Below, piece after piece: positions 36,787 through 51,700 of a stretch of 64,000 bases of DNA. Source of the stretch: Archilochus colubris (Eukaryota > Chordata > Aves > Apodiformes > Trochilidae); assembly GCA_023079485.1 (NCBI GenBank), contig CM041115.1, forward strand, positions 26,599,505 through 26,663,504. Reading direction: 5' to 3'. The translations under genes and the position numbers were made by a program. The notes beneath the pieces are model-generated. The model was not told the origin of the DNA. It did no database searches and saw nothing but the letters and a program-made list of their open reading frames with translations. How positions within the stretch are numbered: position 1 is the first letter of the stretch; the number at the start of each line of letters is the position of its first letter.

Positions 36787-39700
36787 GATTAAAAAAAAAT
36801 TCTGACTTTATAGTAAAATAAACAAACTCACAGGAAAAAAAATCAAGTTAATGACCAAAAGGAAAGTTCCAATATATAAAGGACCAACTTTTATAACTTG
36901 TGCTTTTTCTTCATTGTAGGATAATGCCATTCCCTAAAAGTCACCCTCCTTCTCTCCAGCACTTACAAACTTTTGCTGTATTTGCAGCCTCAGATATTAA
37001 TTGTGTCCCTTTTCTGTCTCTTAACTGTGGCATGGCATTTTGTTTTACCCATTTTATCTTGTTCACTATTTCAAAGCAAAAATGGTACTTCATTTTCTAA
37101 AGTAAACTATTTTTAAATCCTTGAAAAGCCATCATAAAGTTAAAGGACTTTTACAATTTTCAAATAAAATTATTTATATAATCATTACCTATTAATATAC
37201 CATATACTGTATTTACACAACCATTAGCTGTTCATTAACTATATAAGTATTCGATTTATTAATTTACAATGCAAATTGTCTCGAACTCTGCTCTATAAGG
37301 TTATGGGCTTTCCTTGGTTTGTTTTTGCTAACTGCCTGAAGAAAAACTGGGAATGTATCTTAGCAACAAAAATTAAATTTTAAAATTAATCAGTTTGACA
37401 GCTAGGTACTTGAAGAATGTAGGTAAAATGGGAAGAGAAAAATAGATGAAGATCTGACCAAGTGTTTATGGGTCAGGATTACAGGCATGACAGGGGCAGG
37501 TGATATTACACTGGGGGTCTGGTACAGGCCACCTGACCAGGAAAACTGAGTTAATGAGACCCTCTACAGACAGACAGGAGCAGCTTTGCACTCACATGAG
37601 GGGTTTCAAGCACCCAGATATCTGCTGCACTGACAACACGGCAGGGCCCCAGCAATCCAGGAGGTTCCTGGAATGCATTAGTGACAATATCCTTCTCTGA
37701 GTGGTAGAGGAGCTAACAAGAAAAGGTGCTATGCTGTACTTTATTCTCACCAATAAGGGTGGGTTGATGGACAGTATAAAGCTTAAGGGCAGTGACCATG
37801 AAATGGTGGAATTCAAGCTCCTTAGGGCAGCAAGGAGATGGTGTGCAGAAACCACACTGCCCCTGACTTGGAGAGAGCAGACTTAAACCTCTTCATGGAT
37901 CTGCTTGGTAGAGCACACTATGGGATAAAGCCCATATGTGTGAGTGAACAAGGAGCTCCTGGACACACTTGAATATGAAAAGAAAATCTACAGAGGGTGG
38001 AAAGTAAGGACAGGCAGCCTAGGAGGAGTACGATGAAGTTGTCTGAGCACCCAGGGATCAGGTTTAAGAAAGCTGAAGCCCAGATCAAATTAAATCTGGC
38101 CAGGGACAGCTGGATGTATTTTTTTTAGAAGATTGCCATACATTTAAAATTTACCATATAAAGTGTATGCAAAATTTTCCTGTTGCACTTGCACATTTAT
38201 TTCAAAATTGAAGTTATGAGCTATTTAAATGATCCTAAATATCTAAATAGTCCTCAATATTTTTGAAAGATATGAACGCCAATGCAGCATCTCTTTCATG
38301 CTTTTCTGTAAAGATGATCGAATTCTGAAGTGGTTTAGAGAGGCTAGGAATCAATTTTCTTGGTCATTATGTCCCGTCCTATACTCTTATAAGCTTTCAT
38401 GCATTATGACATCAGTTGTATGATTTATGATACCTTGCATGAACTTGGTAAGCTCTCTATTAAAATCAGAGTTCAGTTCCGCTTATATTCAAGGTCAGTT
38501 TCATAATTACAGTATTCCTTTGACATTTTCTTTCAATATCTATCCTGTTGTATGTTTGAGCCCATATTATCCTTTGGCATCAGAAACATTTTCCGTTTTC
38601 TTGAGGTGTGTAAGATCATGTGTATCAGCTTTCACACTTTATTTTTATATTATAAATTTATATTATAATTATAATGTTTTATATTATAATTATAATGTTT
38701 TATATTATATATATAATATATATAAATAATATATTTATATGTTATATAAATAAAATATATATATATATATTTATATTATAATATTATAGTCTTTCTGCTA
38801 GGTTCAATTTGGCCAGGGTTTCATTGGATGGGATTCAGGTCTCTGAAGGGACTTCAGAAAAGATCCTCAAAAATTAGTTAGACAGCTACATATATGCCAT
38901 GAAGTCTCTAAGTAATCTGTATCTATCACTTTTATTTTCTGGGGGTAATATTGCAGTTTATTTATTCTCCTAATACCCCATATGTTCTTTAAAACTTCTG
39001 CTACCACTTGCATGTGTCATAAGTAGACCTCATTCTGAATCCAAGTTGTTACTGATTTATTACAGTATTAACAGTGTCCAAAAGGAGAATTTAACACAAT
39101 TTGTACATATCGTTAGACAAAATAGAATTTTTAGATTAAGTACTTATTCAGCACACCTGAAAAGAATCTCATAAATGGACCTGGGGTTTGGAAACGTGTA
39201 TTTTTTCCTCCAGACTATTAGCTGATATAATAAAAAATGTTTTGTATATCACAACAAATTTTGCATGTTGAACTGCCATGACTGCAACAACAATACTATT
39301 TTTAAAATGTGCATTTAAAAGCAGATAATAATCCCATCCATTTTGGCTACTGCTTAGACTCCATCCACTCAGTGATTTTCTGTCTGTTTTCTCATTCTTT
39401 CCACTAACAGTAGTAAAGGTTTTCAGGTTTTCTTCCTGAAAAGGTCTTCTATAATGTTTAAAGAACTATTTTGGTCTTAGGAAGCACTGGTTTTTAATAC
39501 CTAAAACAATACTGTAGGTTATTTGCAATGTTAGCTACTGGTTCCCTCATGGTGGCTTAAGACTTCTCTGTGTATTTAAGAGGTCATATAACTTGCTGAG
39601 TTTCCTTCCTTTCAGTTTCTTTTCCTGGGCATGCATGTTTTAGATTAAGCGAGTGGAGTCATGCAGACAATGTCCTGATAATGAAGCCCAGGATTCACAA

Positions 39701-42700
39701 TCACACTTCTACAAAGGGAAACTTCATATTGCTTACAGGATACTGCAATATGGAGCTCAAAAAATAATTTGTGTATGCTTTAATTCTCTGAATTGACCTT
39801 AGGGGACCTTTGTCCAGTTTGATCTGACTTGTGGGCTCCTGGGGCAAACAGCAAAATTATAGTGGTCAACTTGATAGTACTTCGTGGTACACAGACAAAA
39901 TTGGTTTTGTTTTGGGTTAGTTTCGGTCCTTGTTGGTGTTTTTTTTTTTGTTTGTTTGTTTTGTTTTGGTTTGGTTTGGTTTTTTTGTTTTTTGTTTTTT
40001 GTTTTTTTGTTTTGTTTTGTTTTGGTTTGGTTTTTGTGGTAGATATTTTCCAGGGAAAAAGAAATGCAGCTAAAGAAAGTATTTCCTATTAGAAGAGTGT
40101 CCTGTTTCACTGGGACATGATCATAGGCCAGCCAAGGAGGGCAGATCACTTGTAGCCCCAAGTCAGCTGGTAGCCTAAGCCAGGGCAGCTGACCGAAGCT
40201 GATTATCAAGTATATGCCATACCCCCTTATAACATGCTCATTACAAAAGGGGGAAGTATGCTGGGAATTCCTATTTGTCTGCTGCTCTCTCCAGCACTCC
40301 TGAGGACTAGCCTAAGTATAAGCTTACATACTACGTGTTTGTGCTTGTTTAGTTACTGCATTTAATCTGTTTATTTTTTTAGCCCATGGGTCATTTTTAC
40401 TCTTCCTGAGTCCTGCTCTTGACTGGGGAGATCTCTTCAGAGAGAAGCATGAGAGCATGCTGCTCAGTTTAGCCCTGGACATGGGCTAAATGGAGACAAA
40501 GAGCTAAAGAAAGACAACTCCCATTAGAACACAATCCTATTATATTATCAGGAAGTTACATAACCAAAGTGTGGTGAGAGTGAGCTGTACTAAAAAGCAG
40601 TCAACTAGATCCTGGGCTGGAAGGATGTGTCCTGTTCCTAGAATTCCTATTCCTTTCTTATGATGCACCTCTTCAGTTCTCTTTCTGTTCTAATTTACTT
40701 CTATTTGGAAATCTAGGTAATGTATTTTGCTCAAAAGATGTAGCTGCAATTTATTACCAGGCATTATTGAAAAGTAAAGGTGAGCATGTATCTTGAAGAA
40801 TTTATTACATGTGTCATCATAATGGCAGTAGGATATCTCTCATATTTTGCCTACTAGCTACCTGATGCTCCATTTTCCAGGGATAATGTATCAATAGAGA
40901 ACTGGTGAATGTGTTGTTACATGCATTCCTTGTAAAGACATGAATGTAAAACCTGTGTGGTCTGTCCATCATACTTTATATTTAACAGATATTTGCATTT
41001 TTCATGCACGGAGATCACTTTTAGTATCATCAAGACCATAATAGAAGAAATGTTTCATGTCTCTTGTGCTTGAAGTGCTTTGATTTTCTCCATTTGACTG
41101 ATCCTGCTTCAGAAATGGTTTAAAAAGTAGGATTATGAACTTCTTTTCTAACATTTTTTAAAGCAACTGCTAAATAAATTTTTATATAGCTGCAGTCATG
41201 AATCATTCCTTCACCAGTTAATAAACTGCTGCTGACATTTTAAAAGGTATTTCTTTTATTAACAATTTAATCATACAGATTATTTAATCATACAGTCAAC
41301 ACAGTTTGCAAAGAGCACTTGAGGAAAGACAGGCACGTGAAAAATCCCAGGTATGTTGTATTTTGTGTAGTAAGGCAGACCTTGACTTGTTGACTAATTA
41401 CTATGCAAATGAAAGACAACCTCAAAATGGAGACACAGGGTGTCAGAACTGATTTATGATGTATGCAAGCTATTTGGTATACAGTTCAAAGTTCTTAACA
41501 GAATGAACTGAAGAAAAGTCCAGGTGTAAGGTAAGAACATGCTTATGCTTCAAAAAGGCATTAAAAATGCTTCACCTTTACTGTTAGAAGTGGATACAGA
41601 ATGAATCCACATTTAACTTCAGAACCACTCTGTAAGAAAAGAAAATCACAAAGCAGGAAAAGAAAAAAGGAGAGATTTTTTTAAAACCTTGTAGAGTTTT
41701 TCTAACATTGTTATTCTAAAACCTGTCTTTCTAATTACCTGTAGAGAACAATTAATCACATTCAGAAACACAAAGCATGAGCAAATTATTCCAGGACACA
41801 CATTATTTGAGCTTATTTGTGATAGTTGACCAGGGCAAGGCACAAAGGCATGGAGACCTTCCTAAATGAGAGAAATACAGATTTTAATGAAGGAAGCATT
41901 ATCCAGGTACTGTGCTGTTGCAGCCATCTGGACATCTACACATGCAAACAGCTGCTGCATGTTACCTATTGCATAACTGGCTGAGCTGCCACAGCTTGTT
42001 CAGGTATCAGGATTGGCACAGGGATAGTAGAACTCATCTCTCAAAGAAATATGCACTAGGTGACTCCATGGAATTCCTCCTGCTTCTCTAATTGTATCTA
42101 CTGTAGCAAAGGGACACCAGTTGAAATACTGTGTAAATATGGCAGAAACTCAAAGCATGATTTTTTGGTTTAAAGACTGTTGGTCTGTTTAAAGCATAAC
42201 CATAGTTTTTTATACATTTCACACCATGTGTGCATCACTCAAACATGTTTCTAAAAGTTGTTGGAATCGTCAGCCCCTTGTCTTATTTATTTTATTTTGT
42301 TTACTGCATAAGTTTTTGGTCACAGTGCCCATGGATACCAAAATGCTCATCCTAGAGCTGAACTCTGGCAGTGATGTGGACATATACAGATGAATATACT
42401 GGTCAAGTAATGAAAAAGATGTTAAAATGACAAGGTTTGTTTTTTTGTTTTTTTACTGCAGTTCACTTTTCACTGACAATTGCTCACACGTAAACTTAAA
42501 GTGAATTAATGTCATACATTCGTTATAGAAAAGTGTAGGTAAAAATAGTTACGTGAATAGCTTTTCTTGTATGTAAAACTGATGTGAATCATCACTGTCT
42601 CAAGTTTCCCTCATAATAATTGTCTTCCTACTCATTTAACTTGCTTGGAGATTAAAGTGCATACAGTTTCCATTCTTACAGTTGAAAGATGCACGAATTT

Positions 42701-45700
42701 GTTGAGGTTTAGGCCCAGCCTGTAGCAACCACCACCCCCACTGTGGGATAGAGAGGAGAAAATCCACCATTAATCAAACAAAGACAGGGAGATTTTTAGT
42801 CCCTCATATGGGCAAAACAATCAGATTCAATGTGGAGGGAAAAAAATTAATTTAATCTATCAGGATAGAGGTAGATTAAGAGAGAGAAAGCCTGACCAGA
42901 TCATAATACTTTCCCTCCCACACCTCCCTTCTTCCAGGGCCCAAATTTCTTTGCTTCTGCCTCCTTCTCAGGGGTACATGGGGAAGGGTACTGAGAGTTT
43001 AAGATCAGTTCACTACACAGCATTTCTATTGCTGCTTCCTCCTCATGGAGGGGACTACTCACAGCCTTCCCCTGCTTGCAGGGTCCTTTCCATGGGAGAA
43101 TCCTTCATGAATCCCTCTAACATGAGCCCCTCCCTTGAGGTGCAGTCTCTCAAGGAACAGACTGCTCCAGTGCAGGGTTCCCACAGTCAGCATCTGCTTC
43201 AAGAATGGTCTTGAGGCCTCTGTGGCTGCAGATGCACATCTACCACACTGTGGTCCTTGATGGGCTGCTCCACCATGCTGCATGGGCTGCAGGGGGACAG
43301 TGTGCCATCCCACCATGAGCTTTGGGGAAATCTCTGCTTGGGCACCTCCTCCCCTTCTCTTCTCACAGACTTCGGTATCTCTGCTCCGGCATTGCTCTCA
43401 CCTCCCTGTCTCCTCTGCTCTACAGATCTTTTTCTGCAGTTTCACATTCTCCTTTTTGAAGTGGAACATAATATACCTGTTATATATCAGAAATAACATA
43501 TTTTACTTGCAGATAGGCATCCAGCTTCCCACATCTGCTTTGCCTTGACCAAAGGTGGGACTAGAACTGGATCCAGGGGAGCTTCCAGCAGCTTTTCACA
43601 GGAGCCAGTGCTGTGGCCTCCCTGCTGCCAAAAGCTCCCTGCACTAACCCTGCTACAGCTTTAATTCCTTTTCCTTAGGAAGCCCAGCAATACTCTCCAG
43701 GGAGTATTGTCAACAGATAGATACAAGTGTGACAGAGATAACTGAACCACAAATACATCAATTGAAGCAATACAGTCTAACTGAAAGATTTTGTGTGTGT
43801 CTGTAATTATGCATGTCTCTTGTTCATGGGAAAACAAAGGGTTTCTGTGAAAGAATTTCTTGTGTTATTCATACCTCTTGGCAAATGCTGTGGCTTTTGA
43901 ATAATTTGGTGATGTCAGCAAGGGGTAATTGCAATTGAGCTGCTGACATGTCAGTTTCAGTTTAGCAATGAAACTGTAAGGAAATCGACCCACTTTGAAC
44001 AAAGTTTTAAGAAGAGGTGACTGGAGTATTTGAAATACAGTGGACTAATTTATTGTCTGTGTGTAGAGTCCTAAAAGTAAGAATTGTCTTGAAACAATGT
44101 CCTGACAAACTGGAGGTTATGCAGGGGGACCCTCATTTGATAAGCCATCTAGGAGATGCCCCTCATGCAGTAGCCATCCTGATAATCAGGACACTGTTCT
44201 TGCAAAGGGAGCCCCTTACTTGGTGCTGATAAATGGGGTCCTTATTTGGTAAGGAACAGTGGTGGGCAAGAGGAGCCCTTCAGAGGCAGACTGACATCTT
44301 GTGAAAGCCCACTTACTGTTTAAGGACAAAGTGCATGCTGAAAATAAGTAAGGTCATTGCTTGGTCAACTCTTTTGAGGGAGACCAAAGAATCATCTGGA
44401 CCCTCACTCCAACTAATTTCTGGACCCCACCAACTAATTTCCTGAACATGCTTGAACCCAACACAGAATCTGTGCAAAGTAGGCTGAGAACCACCCAGGA
44501 AAGGAGGGGCCAGGTAGCATCTAGGGACCACAACCTCATGCTGAGATTGTGCTAGTGATACCTCCTTTTTCTTCATCTCTCTCTCTCTGTTACCCACTGT
44601 TTTAAGAGTAGTATTGTTATGTGTTTTTTTACAAGCTTTATAATCTTGCTCAATTTCAAGTGAAACTGTGTTTTGTATAAACCTCCTGAGTAATGGCCTC
44701 ATACTTAGAGCACTATGCAGAGAATTCCAGAGGTTAATGCAAGGTATTCATGGGGATGTTAAAGGAGATTGAGAAGGTTAACTATGGCCTGGGGCAGTTA
44801 GAAAAGGTAAACTCTATCTGTGCTGGTTATGACACCCCAGAGAGGAACAAGTATGAGAGGAAGATTGATCTAAGTGTACGTAGACTCCTCTCAGGGGAGT
44901 TCATCGTGAATCTCCTTTGGTTGCCCATCTGGTGGGATGTGATGGAAGGAGTGGGATGCTGTCTGCATCTAGTAAAATAGGTGAATTCCTTGCTGAGTCA
45001 TTCCAGCAAGAAGACTTCAGTTCCAGAGGAAAGACTATGAAGCACAATAAAGGATTTTATTTTTTTGTCAGTCTTTCTATACATTACTGGTTTTTAAGAG
45101 GGAAGAAAAAGGCATGGTTGATCTCCATAATTTAGAGGAGGAGTTTAAAATTTCAGTATGTGTTTTTTGTTAGACAAGTGAGAATTAATCCACCTCATGG
45201 AAATAAATTAATTTGGAAAAGGCATAAGCCTCTGAGGAACACTTCTGTCTATGTACTCAGTAGAAGTATCACTGTTTTAGCACATGTGAAGATTCCTGTT
45301 TCAGCCAGCTGACAAGATCTCTTAGAAGAAAAAATTAGCTCTGCTTTTATGCCAGATTAAAAATGTTAAATGTATTTTCATATAAAGACATGTCTAAATT
45401 CATACTAGATTAGTGTTGGGAGGGGAAAAGGAAACTAGAATAGAACAGTATATAGTAACCATTTGCTTTATTTAGTATATGTATGTGGATATGTATATAT
45501 ACACACATATTTAAAGAATGTCAATGTGCACATATGGGAATATGTATATTAAGAAGTATTTGTGTGTTTATATATAGGGAGATGTATATACAGACAGTGC
45601 TGCAATATTAGAGTGCTATGCACTCATAAAGGTGCTTGGTAACAAACAGTACTTATATTTTTGTGCTGTCTAACTTCTAGACCATTCTGTATTGCCCCTT

Positions 45701-48700
45701 ACAATTATTAAAATTAGATACTTATTTTAAAATAGGTGAAATAAAAAAAAAACATCCAAAACAATTAAAAATGTGTGGAAAGGGGAATAGATGTTACAAG
45801 TGTGTGAAATACGATTGTTTCTTATAATTAGTCTGAAGACAAAGTAACTTTTAAGCTCTATGAACTTTAATCCCTTGACTGAAATATTTCCTGGCTTTCT
45901 CCGTTCTTCCCAGTTTTCTTATTCCTCTAAGACTGAGACTATAGAACATTTAAAATATGGAACATTTATATAAGTTAATGTAGCCATTACTGAGGAAATA
46001 ATTTTGATGTTCAACAAGAGAGTATGTATTTGATTGCAGTTTGCTAACTTTAGACAAGCTACTCTGGCTTTCTTTAACTTCATTGTTTTTCTGTTTGTTT
46101 ATACTTGATGTATTTAAAGATGGTACATTTTCTGCACACTATATGGAACAATCAACTGCAGTTATCAGTATATAATATTTTAAATTGTGTTGTGTTTGGT
46201 TTTTTTAACAGAATGAAGGAGATAAAGATCACAAAGTCCGACTAGCAGTTGGAAATGGAGTAAGAAACGATGTATGGAGAGAATTTTTAGACAGATTTGG
46301 TACTGTTAAAATCTGTGAATTTTATGGTGCTACTGAAGGGAACATTTGTTTCATGAACCACACAGGAAAAATTGGATCTGTTGGACGCACTAATTTCTTT
46401 TATAAGGTGACTATTTATTTGTACTTTTTAAAGGGAGTGCTGATAGTAAACGTATTTCCCAGCTTGGCCACAGAACATGAGACTGCAGTCCATGTAAAGT
46501 CTCTTAGTTATCTCAGGTTTAACTGACCCTCTGTGTAATCTTGGCTGCAAAGATTTTGCAGGTAGTGACTAACACCCAGTACTTTTAGCAGTAAGCAAGA
46601 TTTTTTTTCTTCAAGTTTGCGAGACTCAAAGACCTTGACCCCTTCTGACAGTTTTGAGTAGGTTCCAAGTATCATGTCAAGTCCATTAAAGGAAGAAAGA
46701 GGAAGCTGGATTTGTTTCAATGCCTAAAAAATCATCATCTGTGAAATAAAAGTGTTCTCTTTTGATTTATTGCTCTTCAGATTACATTTAGAGCTGTTTT
46801 CAAAGAGGATATTTCATGTAACATTGTAAATCTTAGGACATATATGGGAATTAGAAGTAACTAAAATATATTAGCATATAGACAGATGAAACTTCAAGAG
46901 CTATTTTATAGCTAGATGCAGTTAAACATAAGTAATTCAGTTAAAATATATCTAGTCTGTATCCTTTTTCAAGAATTTCAGAGACAACACAATCAAATAT
47001 AATCAGTGATGACTGTGATAGACAATGAAGTTTGTCACTGCAAAACTCTAGTTTGCCTCAGTTCAGAGTCCAAACTAGATAGCCTTGATTGTATGGGCTT
47101 GGTTATGTCTCGACAGGTCACTATGTGGGTTATGGTCCTTTTTATGTGGAAACAAAACTGCTCCAAATCCCTTCCAAATCAGGAAAGTTTCAGAGACTAC
47201 TCTAGACATTCATCAGGAGCTTTTTCATGAGGAATGTATTTTGATCCAGAGCATTTATGGTTATGTGATATACTGAGGCTCTCAAAGGATTTGTGATGGT
47301 GGAACAATATGGCATGTTAATAATATGAGTTGTGTGTCTCAAATTAAGAGTTCTGCAATCTTATCACTACTAGGACTCTGCTTCTGTAACCTTTGTTGCA
47401 GTTTCTCAGGCTGGTAGTTCCTTCAGTCTGCTTCATGGCACTTAGGGGATAGATGTAGAGCAGTTTCTGGAAGTCTGTAAGAGGTTAAGAGAGAGGGAAT
47501 GGTAAAAATATCATGAGACATACTTTTTAGAGGGTTTTGGTTTTTCTGAAGCTGGAAAGGGAGAGTGTCTCCTGGACACTCACCCCTGCTAGAAAGCAGA
47601 GAATGGGACAGACAAGGCCCAGCCATCCAATTCCTAGGGATTTTTTGGTTTTGGTTTTGGTTTTTTTTCAAAGAAATGCTACAACATCTGAAATACCATT
47701 CTCTTGACACATGGGTAGACATGACACTTATCTTTAGACCTAGTGTCTAGAAATGTCCTAAGCACCTGTTTCTTAAACAAGGAATAGAAACAAGGAGAGC
47801 TGAGGGGGAAATAAGATTGAGGCTTGTGTGTGATAATGGAGATAATTTTTCTGCAGGCATAATTATGGCACAGACAGAACGAAAAAGATTGAGCTTAGAG
47901 CCCGTACACACAGATACTGAGTGGGAATAATAGCAGGTAGGTTCCAAGTATAGTATTTTTAGCAGGAAAAAAGAAAAAAAATAGGCAGGCATTTTTCTTG
48001 TAGGTAATGGCAATTGCAGTTTCTAAAAGTGAAATGCAAAAAAAAGTTGCAGCTTTAAAAGACAGAACAAGCAAAGCAACTTGTCTGTCAGCAGCTACCA
48101 AGGGTTGGAGACAAACACTTGGGATAAATGTTACGCTTCTACATAACATTCCTATCTTATGTAGTTCCTGTATGGAAGGAATGTATGGAAGATTTGGAAT
48201 TTAACAAATGTTAAAACAGCTGCTGGACATCCAAGAAGCCAGTGTGTGTGAGACTTTTAACTTGAAGCAGTGCTCTTGTTTGCACTTTCAAGAGCATATT
48301 GAGAAAATAATCAGAGAGAATGGTTCACCTGCTTGAAAGTACTATATGAGTAAATCCTTCAATAAGGGTGCTCATACAGAGTCAATGAACAGAAGAGTGA
48401 AAGCCTCTGAATATCTTTTTATCTGGTAAAACTTAAAATGTTTTGCAATGAAGATAGTGTATGGATTAACATGATACATACTAAAATACTGTTTAAAATT
48501 TACATACGGCATACATATGCAATTAATTGTTAATTTTACATAAATATGATATGGAAAAAATCTGTAGGATCCTCAGGCATGTCTATCAAATATATGTAAA
48601 AAATCTATTTCTTGCACTTAAATGGAATGAATGATGGCAGAGAACATGCAATGGGACAATGAGAATAATGAGATCCAAAGAAGCCTGTAAAAAGGGCTAA

Positions 48701-51700
48701 AAATAACCCATGACAAGTACAACAAAAAAGACCATGTAAAAAATATTCTCAGTTGTATTAATAAAAGTATGTTTGGTGTTATTTAAAGCATAATTATTCC
48801 AACTATTACAAGTATCTTAACCATCTCTTACTGAAAATTGTTTGGGTCAAAATCAGCACTGACCTGAGAAATATTTAACTTTTATAGCAAATAATAAATC
48901 ACTTCAACATATGAAATATTCTCCTTCACACAGCAACACAGAATTAATATACTTATTATAATACACTTTTTTCATACATAGAACTTTTAAACTGGTTTTA
49001 AATATAAACAGTAAATCTTAAGATGTGGAAAGATGGGCTTACAGGAAGAACTCATTAAATTAAGTAATGGAAGCTCTTAAACTCATTGGCCAATGAAAAT
49101 TATTAGTGTTGATTCTGCTCTTTTCATTAGTTTTGAGGTAAAATAATCTAAGATATAAGGTATTTTATTATGTGCTGATTCAGTTAATATCAAGGATGGC
49201 TTTAAAAGTATTTTTCCTTGTTTTTTTTTAACTTAGCCTTACAAAACTATGATGAAATGCAGTGCATCTACTCTTAACAGCATAAATAACCATTACAAGT
49301 ATGTTTTAAAAGCAGATGTAAGATACGTTACTGTGATCCATAATGCTTTTCCCTACATTGCTATTTAGGGGGTGCTTGGAACTAAATCTAGTAAGTGTAA
49401 TACGTTGCTTGTGAACAGATACTCTTCTAGATAATTCAACAATTGTTCATCTCTAAAACAAGTAATTAGATAAAAAGCAGTAGCTTGTCATCTTTGTTTT
49501 CTGATGAAGGTTCTGTGAGCATTCATTATGACTTGAAACTTAAGTAATTCCAAACCAGTATTTTAACTCAATGTATTTCCAGTCAATTAAAAGAAAAATG
49601 GGATCTGTTACTGGCTAACATCCAAGTAGCATGGTAACAGATGATAATACTGTAATTTAATTGTAACTTTCCGCTAGATAAATGATGTTTTTTGTTTCAT
49701 ACATTTATGCGGTGCTTTAGGGAGTAAAAGGTAGGCTAAAATGATGAATGTTGCAGTACTAAGTGAAAAGAACATGGCAAGGCTTCAACAGCTGAGGCCC
49801 ACTTTTAGATTTTAAACAATTAGCTAAACAAATGTAGGCCTGTATGCAGACTCAGAGAGTTGCTCTGGAGCTTTAACTTTCTAGTATTTAATAAGAGACG
49901 AAAGCTGCTAGCATAGATGCAGATTTTTCCACAGAACATACATTGATATAGTCTCATTCTGCATGTTTAATGCAGTATATAATATTTTCTCTTTTTAGTT
50001 ATATATTTGCACAACTTATTTAAAAAAGTTAACAGGAACAGGCACTCCAAGACTGCAGGCACTAAAAAATGTATGCAGCAAGTACATATGCTGTCGAAGT
50101 CCCAACAGATTTTTAGGTCATCTCAGATACTAAATAAAAGAGAAAAAAAAAAAAGTGAAAATAACAGTGAAAAAAACACCAAAAACCCTTCATTTTTAAA
50201 ATAAAGTGTCAATTTCTTGGATCATTGCTTGATTTTGCTTGCTATGACTTTGTTCAAATTTTGGTTAACTGTTAAAAATATCTTTTTTTTTTTCAGACTT
50301 AGTGTAGAAGGAAAACAGTAGTGAACATTGAAAAGACCCAGTGAAACAAGTTTGTTCATTTGAGATTGAAATTGTGTGCTTGATATTTGATCCTAGTTTC
50401 TATTTATTCAGATTTGCTTGAAAACAAAATTCTGTGATACAGTTACAGTAACATTTCAAATTAGGATAAAATAATTATACAGCTCTTCATCCAAATTAGT
50501 CGCAAAAAAGCAAAGAAGCTCATGTTTTAACATCCTACACTTCACTTCTGTCACTTTCATAACATCATCCTTAAATTACATTTTATTTCTTTATTGTGAA
50601 AACTGCAGGTTTTTATTAATTTTATTTTAAAGTTGTTTCCTCTGCTTCGTAAGATTCCTCTATGAAAAGATGTTTGTACATGGTTGGTTGACTAGTTGTT
50701 AAATAGGTTGCTGAAACACCTTTTTGCAAAGGGAAATCAGAATCCCAAAGTGGGCAAGCTGAAGTAAACTATGGACCACATGGCAAACACATCGGTCAAT
50801 ATAGTATCAGACATATGATACCTGGCAATGTCACTCAAAAGTTCTAGTTTGGATTTATATCACAGTATAAAAATGAGGTAGAATATGAATCAGACCCTAT
50901 TGCAGAAAAAAAATAGTGCAAGTTTTAATGGTGATGAAAAGTATTTTCAGTTCATTCAGATCTACTTTCCCTAGGAGCTCAGTTAGGTGAGCAGTGTCAG
51001 AATTCAGGGGCTCACAGCATTTTGAAAGAATGCAGAAGTAACCCTGATGTAGCACACACAGTTATGTAGTCTGGGAGTACATATCCTTCTGCTGGTGCTC
51101 ATTCTCAGTCTGAGAAAGATTGATGGAAGAACTGAGGCCAGCTAAGAAGTGTAAAGTCTAACAGAAAGCAGGTTGTCCTTTGTAAGGAGATTTATAGCTT
51201 TGTTTTTCCAGTTGTTTTAGGTGCCAGAAGATCTGAAGAACACTTTTCATACCAGCCACCACCATTAAATGTCAAATTCCAGCTATGCTTTTGTTATCCT
51301 CACTGACGTAGGCTCTTACACTGACATGTAGAGCCCATAACCCATTTGTAAGAAAATTAACAAAATTATGGTTATATTTTTGAAAGTTACATGATTACAA
51401 AATTGCTCTGATGTTCTTTACTTCCAGGAAATGTTTTATGCTTACATACAGAGTATTTTCATTTTTAAATGCAACTCAATCTGCTTCTAGAGGAGTAAGA
51501 CTGGAGTAAAGGTTTCCTTGCTTTTATACGGTGCCACCAGGTGCCGCTGTGTATTTGAATAACTGACCCTTTTTCCCTTTTTCAGCTTTTTTTCCCATTT
51601 GATCTAATCAAGTATGATTTCCAAAAATATGAACCAATTAGAAATAAGCATGGCTGGTGTGAAAAGGTTAAGAAAGGTAAGTATGTATTTTAATAGGATG

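Larger units (their letters stand above)
35834..46211 (+). other. SLC27A6: Intron 4 of SLC27A6 (10.4 kb, the longest)
   Basis: Donor GTAAGT, acceptor TTTTTTAACAG. It contains a (GTTTT)n run near 36757-36782, a CR1 piece at 37455-38115, an AT repeat at 38641-38790, a T/G-rich tract at 39899-40045, F2 copy 2 (42700-43661) and F1 copy D (44095-44990). An AT-rich TATATACACACATAT patch lies near 45477-45590. The rest, including 40050-42700, shows nothing recognised. Confidence 0.75.

Noticed and set aside
47565..48204. Short frames on both strands in intron 5
   Set aside because: No family resemblance; they lie within an intron with no supporting splice structure.
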